DNA of 64,000 nucleotides from Anodontia alba (Eukaryota > Mollusca > Bivalvia > Lucinida > Lucinidae), in assembly GCA_964016985.1 (NCBI GenBank), contig OZ024826.1, positions 71,063,768 through 71,127,767 of the forward strand, given 5' to 3'. Every line of letters begins with the position of its first letter. Position 1 is the first letter of the stretch. The notes under the pieces were generated by a model, which saw only the letters and a list, made by a program, of their open reading frames with translations, ran no database searches and was not told the origin of the DNA. A program made the translations under genes and the position numbers. Shown here piece after piece: positions 22,335 through 33,374 of the stretch.

Positions 22335-22928
22335 GATGCCTGAGCCTTCACTGTTCGCATATGCTCATGCAAAGTCATCTAATGGGGCTAGATGTCGGAT
22401 TCTTGGTCTAATTAGCTTTGACTAGTTCTGTTCTAATTGTGCATGAATAGTGAAGGCTTTGGCAAGACTGCGTGGATGCGCAGTTGCACCTGAGCCTTTG
22501 CTGATTGCATATGCACATGCAAAGTCATCTAGTGGGGCTAGATGTCAGAATCTTGGTCTATATTAGCTTCGACTAGTTCTATATTATATGTGAGCAAACG
22601 GTGAAGGCTTTGGCAAGACTGCGTAGAGGCGCAGTGACGCAGCACCAGAGCCTTCAGTGTTCGCATATGCTCATTCAAAGCCATCTAGTGGGGCTAGATG
22701 TCGGATTCTTGGTCTAATTAGCTTCATCTAGCTCTATACTATATGTGAGCCAACAGTGAAGGCTTTGGCAAGACTGCGCGGAGGCACAGTCACGCCTGAG
22801 TCTTCGCTGTTCGCATATGCACATGCAAAGTCATCTACAGGGGCTAGATGTCAGATTCTTGGTCTAATTAGCTTCGACTAGCTCTATACTATATATGAGC
22901 GAACAGGGAAGGCTTTGGTGAGACTACG
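22335..22928 (+). repeat. Four tandem ~150-bp palindromic units
   Basis: Units start near 22342, 22492, 22648 and 22798. Each begins GAGCCTTCACTGTTCGC and ends GCGAACAGTGAAGGCT, an inverted repeat about 100 bp apart, with a nested palindrome CATCTAG / CTAGATG between. A GC-rich linker (GACTGCGTGGATGCGCAGT) joins units. A degenerate relative lies near 46560-46630. No coding potential is seen. Confidence 0.85.
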
Positions 22929-23641
22929 ATATCCATGCAAACTGGGGGCGACTCTGGACATATTCTTCAGAACTGTCTTTTATTTCTGGTCAAAACATAG
23001 AATGTGGCGAGCAGTCTATATTTTAATGCAGAAATAGAACCATGAATTGCCCTGTAAGACAAACAGGTTATGTTTCCGGGTTGATCACTTTGAACTAACA
23101 AATTCAGAGTTGACCGTGTTTTGAGTTGGGGCAATATGAATGACCAAAAAACACAAATTTTATGTAATGCAATTACTTTTTAAGCATGATTAAATATTTT
23201 ATGTATCGACAAGACATTATCATACAGGTAAACAAATTCATTGTCAAAGACTTTAGAAAGAATGCATACGAGATACTTTGATCCTTTAGCTGCTTTACAT
23301 AAAAACACCTAATCAAATATAAAATAAATTTTCTGATGAAAAATAGTGATATTTTTCATATTTGTGCTAAAAACATAGGTGGTCTATGTCTTTGAGCATA
23401 AATAAGAAAAATAATGTATACCACAGTAAACTCCAGTTTTACTATATAAGCAGACACATAGTAGAGAACTAGACGAAGGTCCGTCCTGCATTAATTATCG
23501 CTTTAAAACTTCTGTCATGTCAGAATCTGTGTTTGTGGCTACCAGGAATTCAATTTGTGGCAGATTTAAAACACTCATTTTTCATTTATAGATAAAATCA
23601 TTTTATCTTATAAATGAAGCCATTGCTTATAAATTACTTGT
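22929..23641. other. Spacer ending in a strong hairpin
   Basis: No gene recognised. At 23581-23618 TTCATTTATA-GATAAAA pairs with TTTTATC-TTATAAATGAA over ~17 bp with a one-base bulge and a 3-nt loop. Confidence 0.5.
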
Positions 23642-26370
23642 TATACCCCTGGCATACACAGTATGCCGAACGGGTATATAGTTTTCTTCCGTTCCGTTAG
23701 TCCGTTTGTCTGTCCGTCCATCCTTTCGTCTGTCCGTCATTCTGTCTGTCAGGGTGTGATTCCATCCTTTAACCCTTTCTATAACCAAGTTTTACTTCAA
23801 AGTTTTTGGATTACTTAAAACTCTGCAGGCACTGATCACAAACTTTTCATGTTTGGTATGGGGGGTACCTGGGATGGTTCTCTTCCATCCTACATCTATG
23901 GACCCCTGGGTCATGCCCCAGGGTGGGGCTTGAGGTCAAAATCTAGGACACCCCAATAAAGTAGTATATTGCAGTTTGTTTATACAAACAACCTCTTATT
24001 AAAGAAGGATGGGCATCAGACATGTTTATCACATCAACATTCAGTGTAATAAGGTCAAGGTCATTGTGACCTTATTTTCATGCTTCAGTGATTTTGACTT
24101 ATATTTTGAAGCCTGTTTCATGGATTAATGCCTCAATAAAGTAGTATCTTGCAGTTTATTTATACAAACAACTTCTTAAACAGTCACATCAACAGTCAGT
24201 GTAATAAGGTCAAGGTCATTGTGATCATATTTTCATGCTCCACATCAACAGTCAGTGTAATAAGGTCAAGGTCATTGTGATCATATTTTCATGCTCCAGC
24301 GATTTTGCCTTATATCTTGAAGACTATTTCATGGAGTAATGTGATACTTGGAATATTGGTTCTGTGTGACACCACGATTGACAGCATAACAAATGTAGGT
24401 CACCTTGACCTATATTTCATGGTCCAGTAATTTTTGAGTATATCTTGAATGTTAATTGATGTATGAACATCATTGTTTAGGATTATGAATTAGTATGATC
24501 CAACAGTTGACCTAAAAGTAAATGTAGGTCACTGTGACCTATATTTCATAATCCAGCTATTTTATGTTACATCTTGAAGACAATTTGATGTATTACTATC
24601 ATATTTGGGATGTGACCTATATTTCATAGCCCTGTGATTTTGTCTTATATCTCCCACTATATGATACCTATTTCGTCTGTTCCATTAGTCCATTCATCTG
24701 TCTGTCCATCCTTCCGTCCATCCGTCTTTCCATCCGTCCGTTAACCCTTTCTATAAACCAAGTTTTACTTCGAAGTTTTTTGATTACTCATAACTCTGCA
24801 GCCACTGATCACAAACTTTTCATATTTGGTATGGGGGTACCTGGGAGGGTTCTCTTTTATCCTACATCTATGGACCACTGGGTCGTGCCCCAGAGTGGGG
24901 CTAGAGGTCAAAATCTAGGACACCCCAATAAAGTAGTATATTGCAGTTTGTTTATACAAACAACCTCTTATTAAAGAAGGATGGGCATCAGATATGTTTA
25001 TCTTATCAACATTCAGTGTAATAAGGTCAAGGTCATTGTGACCTTATTTTCATGCTTCAGTGATTTTGACTTATATTTTGAAGCCTGTTTCATGGATTAA
25101 TGCCTCAATAAAGTGTATCTTGCAGTTTGTTTATACAAACAACTTCTTAAAGAAGGATGGACATCATACATGTTTATCACATCAACAGTCAGTGTAATAA
25201 GGTCAAGGTCATTGTGATCATATTTTCATGCTCCAGCGATTTTGCCTTATATCTTGAAGACTATTTCATGGAGTAATGTGATACTTGGAATATTGGTTCT
25301 GTGTGACACCACGATTGACAGCATAACAAATGTAGGTCACCTTGACCTATATTTCATGGTCCAGTAATTTTTGAGTATATCTTGAATGTTAATTGATGTA
25401 TGAACATCATTGTTTAGGATTATGAATTAGTATGATCCAACAGTTGACCTAAAAGTAAATGTAGGTCACTGTGACCTATATTTCATAATCCAGCTATTTT
25501 ATGTTACATCTTGAAGACAATTTGATGTATTACTATCATATTTGGGATTATGTGACCTATATTTCATAGCCCTGTGATTTTGTCTTATATCTCCCACTAT
25601 ATGATACCTATTTCGTCTGTTCCATTAGTCCATTCATCTGTCTGTCCATCCTTCCGTCCGTCCGTCTTTCCATCCGTCCGTTAACCCTTTCTATAAACCA
25701 AGTTTTACTTCGAAGTTTTTTGATTACTCATAACTCTGCAGCCACTGATCACAAACTTTTCATATTTGGTATGGGGGTACCTGGGAGGGTTCTCTTTTAT
25801 CCTACATCTATGGACCACTGGGTCATGCCCCAGAGTGGGGCTAGAGGTCAAAATCTAGGACACCCCAATAAAGTAGTATATTGCAGTTTGTTTATACAAA
25901 CAACCTCTTATTAAAGAAGGATGGGCATCAGATATGTTTATCTTATCAACATTCAGTGTAATAAGGTCAAGGTCATTGTGACCTTATTTTCATGCTTCAG
26001 TGATTTTGACTTATATTTTGAAGCCTGTTTCATGGATTAATGCCTCAATAAAGTGTATCTTGCAGTTTGTTTATACAAACAACTTCTTAAAGAAGGATGG
26101 ACATCATACATGTTTATAACATCAACAGTCAGTGTAATAAGGTCAAGGTCATTGTGATCATATTTTCATGCTCCAGCGATTTTGCCTTATATCTTGAAGA
26201 CTATTTCATGGAGTAATGTGATACTTGGAATATTGGTTCTGTGTGATACCACGATTGACAGCATAACAAATGTAGGTCACCTTGACCTATATTTCATGGT
26301 CCAGTAATTTTTTTAGCATATCTTGAATGTTAATTGATGTATGAACATCATTATTTAGGATTATGAATTA

Positions 26371-27665
26371 CGAGGGGAGTTCAATAAGTTCGTAGAACTC
26401 GGTATTTTTCTATACAATTCAAGATTTCTTTTTTCATTTTTGTGCAGTGTAAACCTTTGTCAGTTGAATGATAACAGCCATTCAGTCAGCACATACATTT
26501 TTTGCTCTTACTTTTTGTTTGAAAACCTATACCCATAGGCAAAAATGGAAAGTCAGAATATTGAGTTCAGAGCAGTCATAAAGTTCCTCACTAAGGAGAG
26601 TGCAAAGGCCAAAGAAATCCATCGGCGCATGGCTGATGTGTATGGTGATAGTAGCCCAAAGTATTCCACAGTGGCAAAGTGGTCAGCAGAATTTAAACGT
26701 GGGCGAGACTCCTTAGAAGATGACCCAAGGCCAGGTCGCCCTGCTGATGTCATCAGCCAGGAGATGATCGACCGTGTTGAGAGACTTGTGCTAAACAATC
26801 TCCAAATCAAAGTTGCCGAACTTGCTTCAGAATGTGGTATTTCTAATGGAAGTGTTTACACTATAATCCATGAACATTTAGGCATGTCAAAAGTATCTGC
26901 CAGGTGGGTACCCAGAAACCTGAACATGCAAGATCGTCAGCAAAGGGTGGAGTCAAGTCAAGAACTTCTGGAAGTGTACAATGCCAATCCAGAAGACTTT
27001 CACACTCGTCTTGTAACAGGAGATGAAACTTGGCTTCACCACTGGGACCCAGATACTAGAAAAGAGTCCATGCAATGGAAGCGCCCTGGCTCACCCCCAC
27101 TTAAGAAATTTCGTACCCAACCATCAGCCAGCAAGGTAATGGCCATGGTGTTTTGGGACTCCAAAGGGATTATATTGATAGATTACAAGCCTGCTGTACT
27201 TCAATTACAGGAGAATACTATGCCAATGTCATTAAACAATTAAGGGTTGCTATTAAAGAAAAATGAAGGGGAAAACTAGCTGCTGGTGTCCTTCTTTTGC
27301 ATGATAATGCCCCTGTGCACAAGTCCAGAGTTGCACAAGCGGCTATTCATGAGTGCAAGTTCGAGCAATTAAATCACCTGCCATACAGTCCAGACCTGGC
27401 CCCAAGTGATCATTATCTGTTTCAAAATTTGAAGTCCCACTTGCGTGGAACGAGATTTCGGGATGATGATGAGCTCAAGGCTGCTACAGAGGCTTGGTTT
27501 GAGGACCAAATAGACGACTTTTATTTCAAAGGCATAGACTGCTTAAAAGAAAAGTGGGCCAAATGCATTGACGTAAAGGGGGATTATATTGAAAAATAAT
27601 GTTGAAACCATCTTCCAATCTGTGAGTTAAACCCCGAGTTCTATGAACTTATTGAACTCCCCTCG
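26371..27665 (+). mobile_element. mariner transposon (DD34D), nearly complete
   Basis: The terminal inverted repeats begin CGAGGGGAGTTCAATAAGTT and agree over ~30 bp with few mismatches. TA duplications are at 26369-26370 and 27666-27667. The empty site is visible in neighbouring repeat units as GAATTAGTATGATCC. Length is 1295 bp, as expected for mariner. Confidence 0.95.
26545..27599 (+). pseudogene. mariner transposase, two lesions
   Basis: It starts at ATG 26545. The N-terminal half has the paired-type helix-turn-helix (F-L-T-K-E-S-A-K-A-K-E-I-H-R-R-M, then W-S-A-E-F-K-R-G-R). The first catalytic Asp is in T-G-D-E-T-W (~27019). The frame shifts near 27200. In the second frame, S-I-T-G-E-Y-Y-A-N-V continues to an internal TGA (27264-27266, probably a CGA to TGA change). 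Then come L-L-H-D-N-A-P-V-H (second Asp) and Y-S-P-D-L-A-P-S-D-H-Y (third Asp). Exactly 34 residues separate the second and third Asp. It ends at TAA ~27597. The rest is well preserved, so the insertion is not very old. Confidence 0.93.
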
Positions 27666-29525
27666 TAGTATGATCCAACAGTTGACTTAAAAGTAAATGT
27701 AGGTCACTGTGACCTATATTTCATAATCCAGCTATTTTATGTTACATTTTGAACACAATTTGATGAATTACTATCATATTTGGGATTATGTGACCTATAT
27801 TTCATAGCCCTGTGATTTTGTCTTATATCTCCCACTATTTAATACCTATTTCTTCTGTTCCATTAGTCTGTTCATCTGTCTGTCCGTCCGTCCTTCCATC
27901 CGTCCTTCAGTCCATCCATTAACCCTTTCTATAACCAAGCTTTACTTCGAAGTTTTTTGATTACTTATAACTCTGCAGCCACTGATCACAAACTTTTCAT
28001 ATTTGGGATGGGGGTACCTGGGAGGGTTCTCTTTTATCCTACATCTATGGACCCCTGGGTCATGTCCCAGGACGGGGCGAGAGGTTAAAATCTAGGACAC
28101 CCCAATAAAGTAGTATATTGCAGTTTGTTTATACAAACAACCTCTTATTAAAGAAGGATGGGCATCAGACAAGTTTATCACAACAACATTCAGTGTAATA
28201 AGGTCAAGGTCATTGTGACTTTATTTTCATGCTTCAGTGATTTTGACTTATATTTTGAAGCCTATTTCATGGATTAATGCCTCAATAAAGTAGTATGTTG
28301 CAGTTTGTTTATACAAACAACTTCTTAAAAGAAGGATGGGCATTGGACATGTTTATCATATCAACATTCAGTGTAATACGGTCAAGGTCATTGTGATCAT
28401 ATTTTCATGCTCCAGCAATTTTGCCTTATAGCTTGAAGACTATTTCATGGATTAATGTGATACTTGGAGTAGTGGTTCTGTGTGACATCATGATTGACAG
28501 CATAACAAATGTAGGTCACCTTGACCTATATTTCATGGGTCAGTAAGTTTGCCGCATATCTTGAATATTAATTGATGTATGAACATCATTGTTTGGGATT
28601 ATGAATTAGTATGGTCCAACAGTTGACCTAAAAGTAAATGTAGGTCACTGTGACCTATATTTCATAGTCCAGTGATTTTATGTTACACCTTGAAGACAAT
28701 TTGATGTATTACTATCATATTTTGGGATTATGTGACCTATATTTCATAGCTCTGTGATTTTGTCTTATATCTCCCACTGGTTGATACCTAAATGTCATAT
28801 TTACATATAATGACACAGTGTGACCCAAACTTTCACCTCAAAAGTAAATGTAAATCAGTATGACCGATATTTCATGGTCTAGTGATTTTGCTTAATATCT
28901 TTTAGATTATTTAATGGATTAACATCATAGTTGGTACAATTGTGACCATCAGATTAATTTCTCAAGTATATGTAGGTCAGTGACCTATATTTTATGGCCC
29001 AGCAAATTTGCTTCGTGTCTTGAAGACTATTTACTCCAGAAAAGTTGTTCTTGGGATGATTGATCAGTGTCACCCAGAGACTGACATTGTAAACTATATC
29101 TTGCCTTATATCATTGTCATTAACTAAAATATTTTATAATTAAGAAATGGCACCGGCCGAGGGTATTCGTGACCCTCTGAGCACTTGCTCTAATTCATGG
29201 TCTAGTGATTTTGCTTAATATCTTTTAGATTATTTAATGGATTAACATCATAGTTGGTATAATGCATCAGTGTGACCATCAGATTAATTTCTCAAGTATA
29301 TGTAGGTCAGTGACCTATATTTTATAGCCCAGCAAATTTGCTTCATGTCTTGAAGCCTATTTACTCCAGGAAAGTTTTACCTGGGGTGATAGATCAGTGT
29401 CACTCAGAGACTGACATTGTAAACTATATCTTGCCTTATACCATTGTCCTTAATTTTAAAATATTTTATAATTAAGAAATGGTGCCAGCTGGGGGTATTC
29501 GTGACCTTCTGGGCACTTGCTCTAG

Positions 29526-29976
29526 TTCTTGATCTTTTAAGAGTTAATTATATTTAGTTACACCAGTATGGGCCTAATCCTTTTACAACAAACACCTTGG
29601 GGTATATTACTCATAACAGATAATAATTCAAATGGTAGCAGTACGCTTATAATCCCATTACCTCTTGTTAATGCGCGAGTGCCAGTTGTTAAATACAGTA
29701 CGCAGTAACAAGTACCTGTAAACTCCACTCTTATATAGTTGCAAACAACATTTGGAAATGTTTTCTTTCCTCAGAAAAAGGGATAAGACATTTCTCCTCA
29801 GGAGACAATGTGCATGAAATGTCAGATCCTATTTTCTGGGAAAAGTAGGAAAAAATATTTAAATTTAGTCAATCTCCAATCCACCCTCATCATCCTTCTG
29901 TCCATCATTAATACTTAAAAAAATATTATTTCTTATCATCAAAAAAATCTTCACTCATTAAACACGTTTTTTTTTT
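29526..29976. other. Spacer with left copy of a ~100-bp direct repeat
   Basis: No gene. Sequence at ~29860-29965 (CTCCAATCCACCCTCATC, CATTAATACTTAAAAAAATA) recurs at ~32415-32505 on the other side of the next element. Confidence 0.6.
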
Positions 29977-32353
29977 AGCTCACCTGTCAGGTAGTCACAA
30001 AGTGAGCTTTTGTGATCACATTTTGTCTGTCGTGTGTCTGTCTGTGCATCTGTCTGTGCGTCCCTAAACAATTTCTTCAAACGACATCTCCTCCTAAACC
30101 ACTGATAGGATTTTGACCAAACTTCACAGGAATGATCCTTGGTTGGTCCTCTTTCAGATTTGTTCAAATGGTTCCGGTCCATTGCATATCTAGGTTACAG
30201 GAGCTAAAAATAGATTTTTTAACAGAAAACAAAAATCTTCTTGTCAGAAACCATTAGACCGATTTCAATATAATTTTGCAGAAATGTTCCTTTGTGATTC
30301 TCTACCAAGATTGTTCAAGCCATTTTGATTTGTCAAAAAACATGGCCACCAGGGGACAGGCTTATTTTCCCTATATATCTATATTGAAAACTTTAAAAAT
30401 CTTCTTGTCAGAAACCACTGGACCGATTTCAATATAACTTAACAGAAATGTTTCCTTGGTGACCCTCTACCAAGATTGTTCAAGCCGTCATGATTCGTCA
30501 AAAAACATGGCAGCTAGGGAGCGGGGCTTATTTTCCCTATATATCTATGTAGAAAACTTTAAAAAATTTCTTGTCAGAAACCACTGGACCCATTTCAATA
30601 TAATGTGGCAGCTTTGTTCCTTTTGTAGCCCTCTATCAAGATTGTTCAAGCCATCATGATTAGTCAAAAAACATGGCCACCAGGGGGCAGGGCTTATTTT
30701 CCCTATATATCTACATGTATATAGAAAACTTTAAAAATCTTCTTACCAGAAACCACTGGACCAATTTCAATATAACTTGGTAGAAATGTTTCCTTGGTGA
30801 CTCTCTACCAAGATTGTTCAAGCATTCATGATTCGTCAAAAAAATGGCCGCCAAGGAGCGGGGCTTATTTTCCCAGTATATCTATATAGAAAACTTTAAA
30901 AATAATCTTGTCAGAAACCAATGGACTGATTTCAATATAACTTGGCAGGAATTTTTCTTTGGTGACCGGCCTCTACCAAGATTGTTCAGTCCATCATGAT
31001 TTGTCAAAAAACATAGTCGCTAGGGGGCAGGGCTTATTTTCCCCATATGTCTATCTTGAAAACTTAAAAAAAAACTTCTTGTCAGAAACCACTGGACCGA
31101 TTTCAGTATAACTTGGCAGAACTGTTTCTTGGGTCACCCTCTACCAAGATTGTTCAAGCCGTCATGATATGTCAAAAAACATGGCTCCTAGGGGACGGAG
31201 CTTATTTTTGCCTATATATCTATAAAGAAAACTTTAAAAATGTTCTCATCATAAACCAATAGACCGATTTCAATATAACTTGGCAGGAATGTTTCTTGGG
31301 TCACCCTCTACCAAGATTGTTCAAACCATCATAATTTGTCTAAAACATGGCTGCTAGGGGGTGGGGTTTATTTTCCCTATATATCTATATAGAAAATTTT
31401 AAAAATCTTCTTGTCAGAAACCACTGGACAGAGTTTGATGTAAATTGGCAGGAATGTTGCTTTGGTGACCTTCTACCAAGATTGTTAAAGCCTTCATGAT
31501 ACGTCACATAACATGGCCTCCAGGGAGGGAGCATGGCTTATTTTCCCTGTATATCCATATGGGAAATTTTAGAATTCTTCTTGTCAGAAACCACTTGACT
31601 GATTTCAATATTACTCGGCAGGAATGTTGCTTTGGTGACCCTCTACTAAGATTGTTCAAGCAATCATGATTCATCTAAAAACATGGCTGCTAGGGGGCGG
31701 GGCTTATCTTCATTATATATGTAAATAGAAAAATTTAAAAATCTTCTTGTCAGAAACCACTGAACCAATTGACTCCTCCGTCAGGCAGTTATAACCACGG
31801 CCACGTGAATTTCCTTAGACAAACTTTGTATTGATATACCTGTGCTTACCTGTAAAAAGCATGTGTTGATTTGTTTGTCTAACTAAAAACATTGACAATT
31901 ACCTTATTAGCTATTTTGAATGGTCAGTTGCGGTTGTCAGTTAAATGGTCAAGTGACTTGACGGAGGAGTCAATTTCAAAATAGCTCGGCAGAAATGTTC
32001 CTTTGGTGACACTCTACCAATTTTGTTCAAGCTCTCATGATTCATCAAAAAACATGGCTGCTAGGGGGCAGGGCTTATTTTCCCTAAATAGCTATATAAA
32101 ACACTTTAAAAATCTTTTTGTCAGAAACCACTGGACCAATTTCAATATAACTTGGCAGAAATGTTCCTTTGGTGACCCTCTATCAAGATTCAGTTCAAGC
32201 CTTCATGATGCATTAAAAAAAATGGCAGCAAGGGGGCAGGGTTATAAAATTTATACAAGAATCTTAGAGCAATGAACTTGGCTGAAACTTCAATAGTCAG
32301 TATGCAGATCTGTTTGCTCGGGTGAGAGATATAGGACCATCACAGTTCTCTTG
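29977..32353 (+). mobile_element. Hairpin element with family-1 (~166-bp) core
   Basis: The head AGCTCACCTGTCAGG...AGTGAGCT is followed by a TGTC/TGCG microsatellite, then about twelve family-1 units. The tail has TTTGCTCGGGTGAGAGATATAG, a degenerate AGGACCATC palindrome and TCTTG. Interrupted by a MITE at 31771-31971. Confidence 0.82.
31771..31971. mobile_element. 201-bp MITE with AATT target duplication
   Basis: The ends are GACTCCTCCGTCA and its perfect inverted copy TGACGGAGGAGTC, flanked by AATT at 31767-31770 and 31972-31975. Removing it restores the family-1 text ACCAATTTCAAAATAGC. No coding capacity. The parent transposase is unknown. Confidence 0.85.
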
Positions 32354-33214
32354 GGGTTTTTTTTGTTACTAACCATATGAAAATAAAGCAATTATTTAAA
32401 AAAAAAAATAGTCTATCTCCAGTCCACATTCATCCTTCTGTCCAGCATTAATACTTAAAAAAATATTATTTATTATCATCAATAATGTCTTTACTCATAA
32501 AACTCTTCTTTGTTTGGTTACTAACCATATGAAAATAAAGTGAGATTGAGTAGGCCTAAACCCAACGGTAATTATAATAAATTCTTAGAACTAAAATTCT
32601 TTTCTGTAAAAAAATGAAGATCTATTTAACCGCTAATTCTAGGTGGAGAATATGGAGGAATGTTGTATTTTAGTCTGTTTTAACACTATATATTTTATAT
32701 CGGCAGCATATGCGACTGCATTTTATACCTCTTTCTATAATAGCTGTATTACCTTATATTTCTATAGTGGCTGCATTTTCCTATATATTTAATACAGCTG
32801 CGCAGAAGTGCTGTGTTTTACACGAGTGGTTGCAAAGCAGAATATACACAGCATAATCAGTTTTTTAAAGTGAAAACCTTAACCAGATTAAGCAGATGAG
32901 CCTTATCTGTGGCAGTTTGTCAGGAAAAAAATTTTTTTTTCATGACACAAATGCCAATTTTCAAATTTTACAGCTGATGGTTTCTTACACGTCAACATTG
33001 GTAGTGATTTTAGCCAGTTTGTGAGTTACGATATCTATGAATCTGTGAAGAAGTGTCCTGAATGTGTTGCACTGAGGGCTTCCATCTTAGCCATAGGTTT
33101 TCAATCAGGTATGTATCGCTGCAAAACATTAATGAAGAATTTCAGGAAGTGTCTTCAATCACAGATCCCAATCAACCTGTGATACTGAGAGGATGAATGA
33201 ACAAACAAGAACAC
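32354..33214. other. Spacer with right copy of the ~100-bp direct repeat
   Basis: No gene recognised. TTACTAACCATATGAAAATAAAG occurs twice (~32367 and ~32519), once on each side of the ~100-bp block. Confidence 0.5.
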
Positions 33215-33374
33215 CTCAATGGCTTAGTTGGATGCAGATATTTTCTACTCCCTTCTGCTGGTTCAAGAAGGGCATTTATCAGTTTCTGTCAAAACAATCT
33301 GCACAATACTGGTTAACCGCTTAGAGGACTAAGCCTGCACAGTAAAGGTGTGATTAGGTAAACTGACCATGCTC
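33215..33374 (+). mobile_element. tRNA-derived SINE, family S1, internally deleted
   Basis: The A-box region CAATGGCTTAGTTGGATG is joined directly to the mid-body (TTCTACTCCCTTCTGCTGG), so the B box is lost. It continues with TTAACCGCTTAGAGGACTAA and stops before the S1 tail. Confidence 0.8.

Larger units (their letters stand above)
23642..29525 (+). mobile_element. TATACCCC-hairpin element with ~940-bp tandem units
   Basis: The head at 23642-23678 is a two-step hairpin (TATACCC / GGGTATA outside, GGCATAC / GTATGCC inside), followed by a TCCGT/TGTC microsatellite. Units are marked by TTAACCCTTTCTATA at 23769, 24741, 25681 and 27919; spacings are ~972, 940 and, without the mariner, ~941 bp. 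The two middle units are nearly identical. Inner sub-repeats carry AAGGTCAAGGTCATTGTGA and AGGTCACTGTGACCTATA. The tail block GGGTATTCGTGACC...GCACTTGCTCTA occurs twice (~29160 and ~29490) because of a ~326-bp duplication. A mariner interrupts it at 26371-27665. Confidence 0.8.

Noticed and set aside
24780..25914. Two nearly identical 64-codon frames at 24780-24974 and 25720-25914
   Set aside because: They repeat because the 940-bp unit repeats; no domain, and the reading frame is not kept in the outer units.
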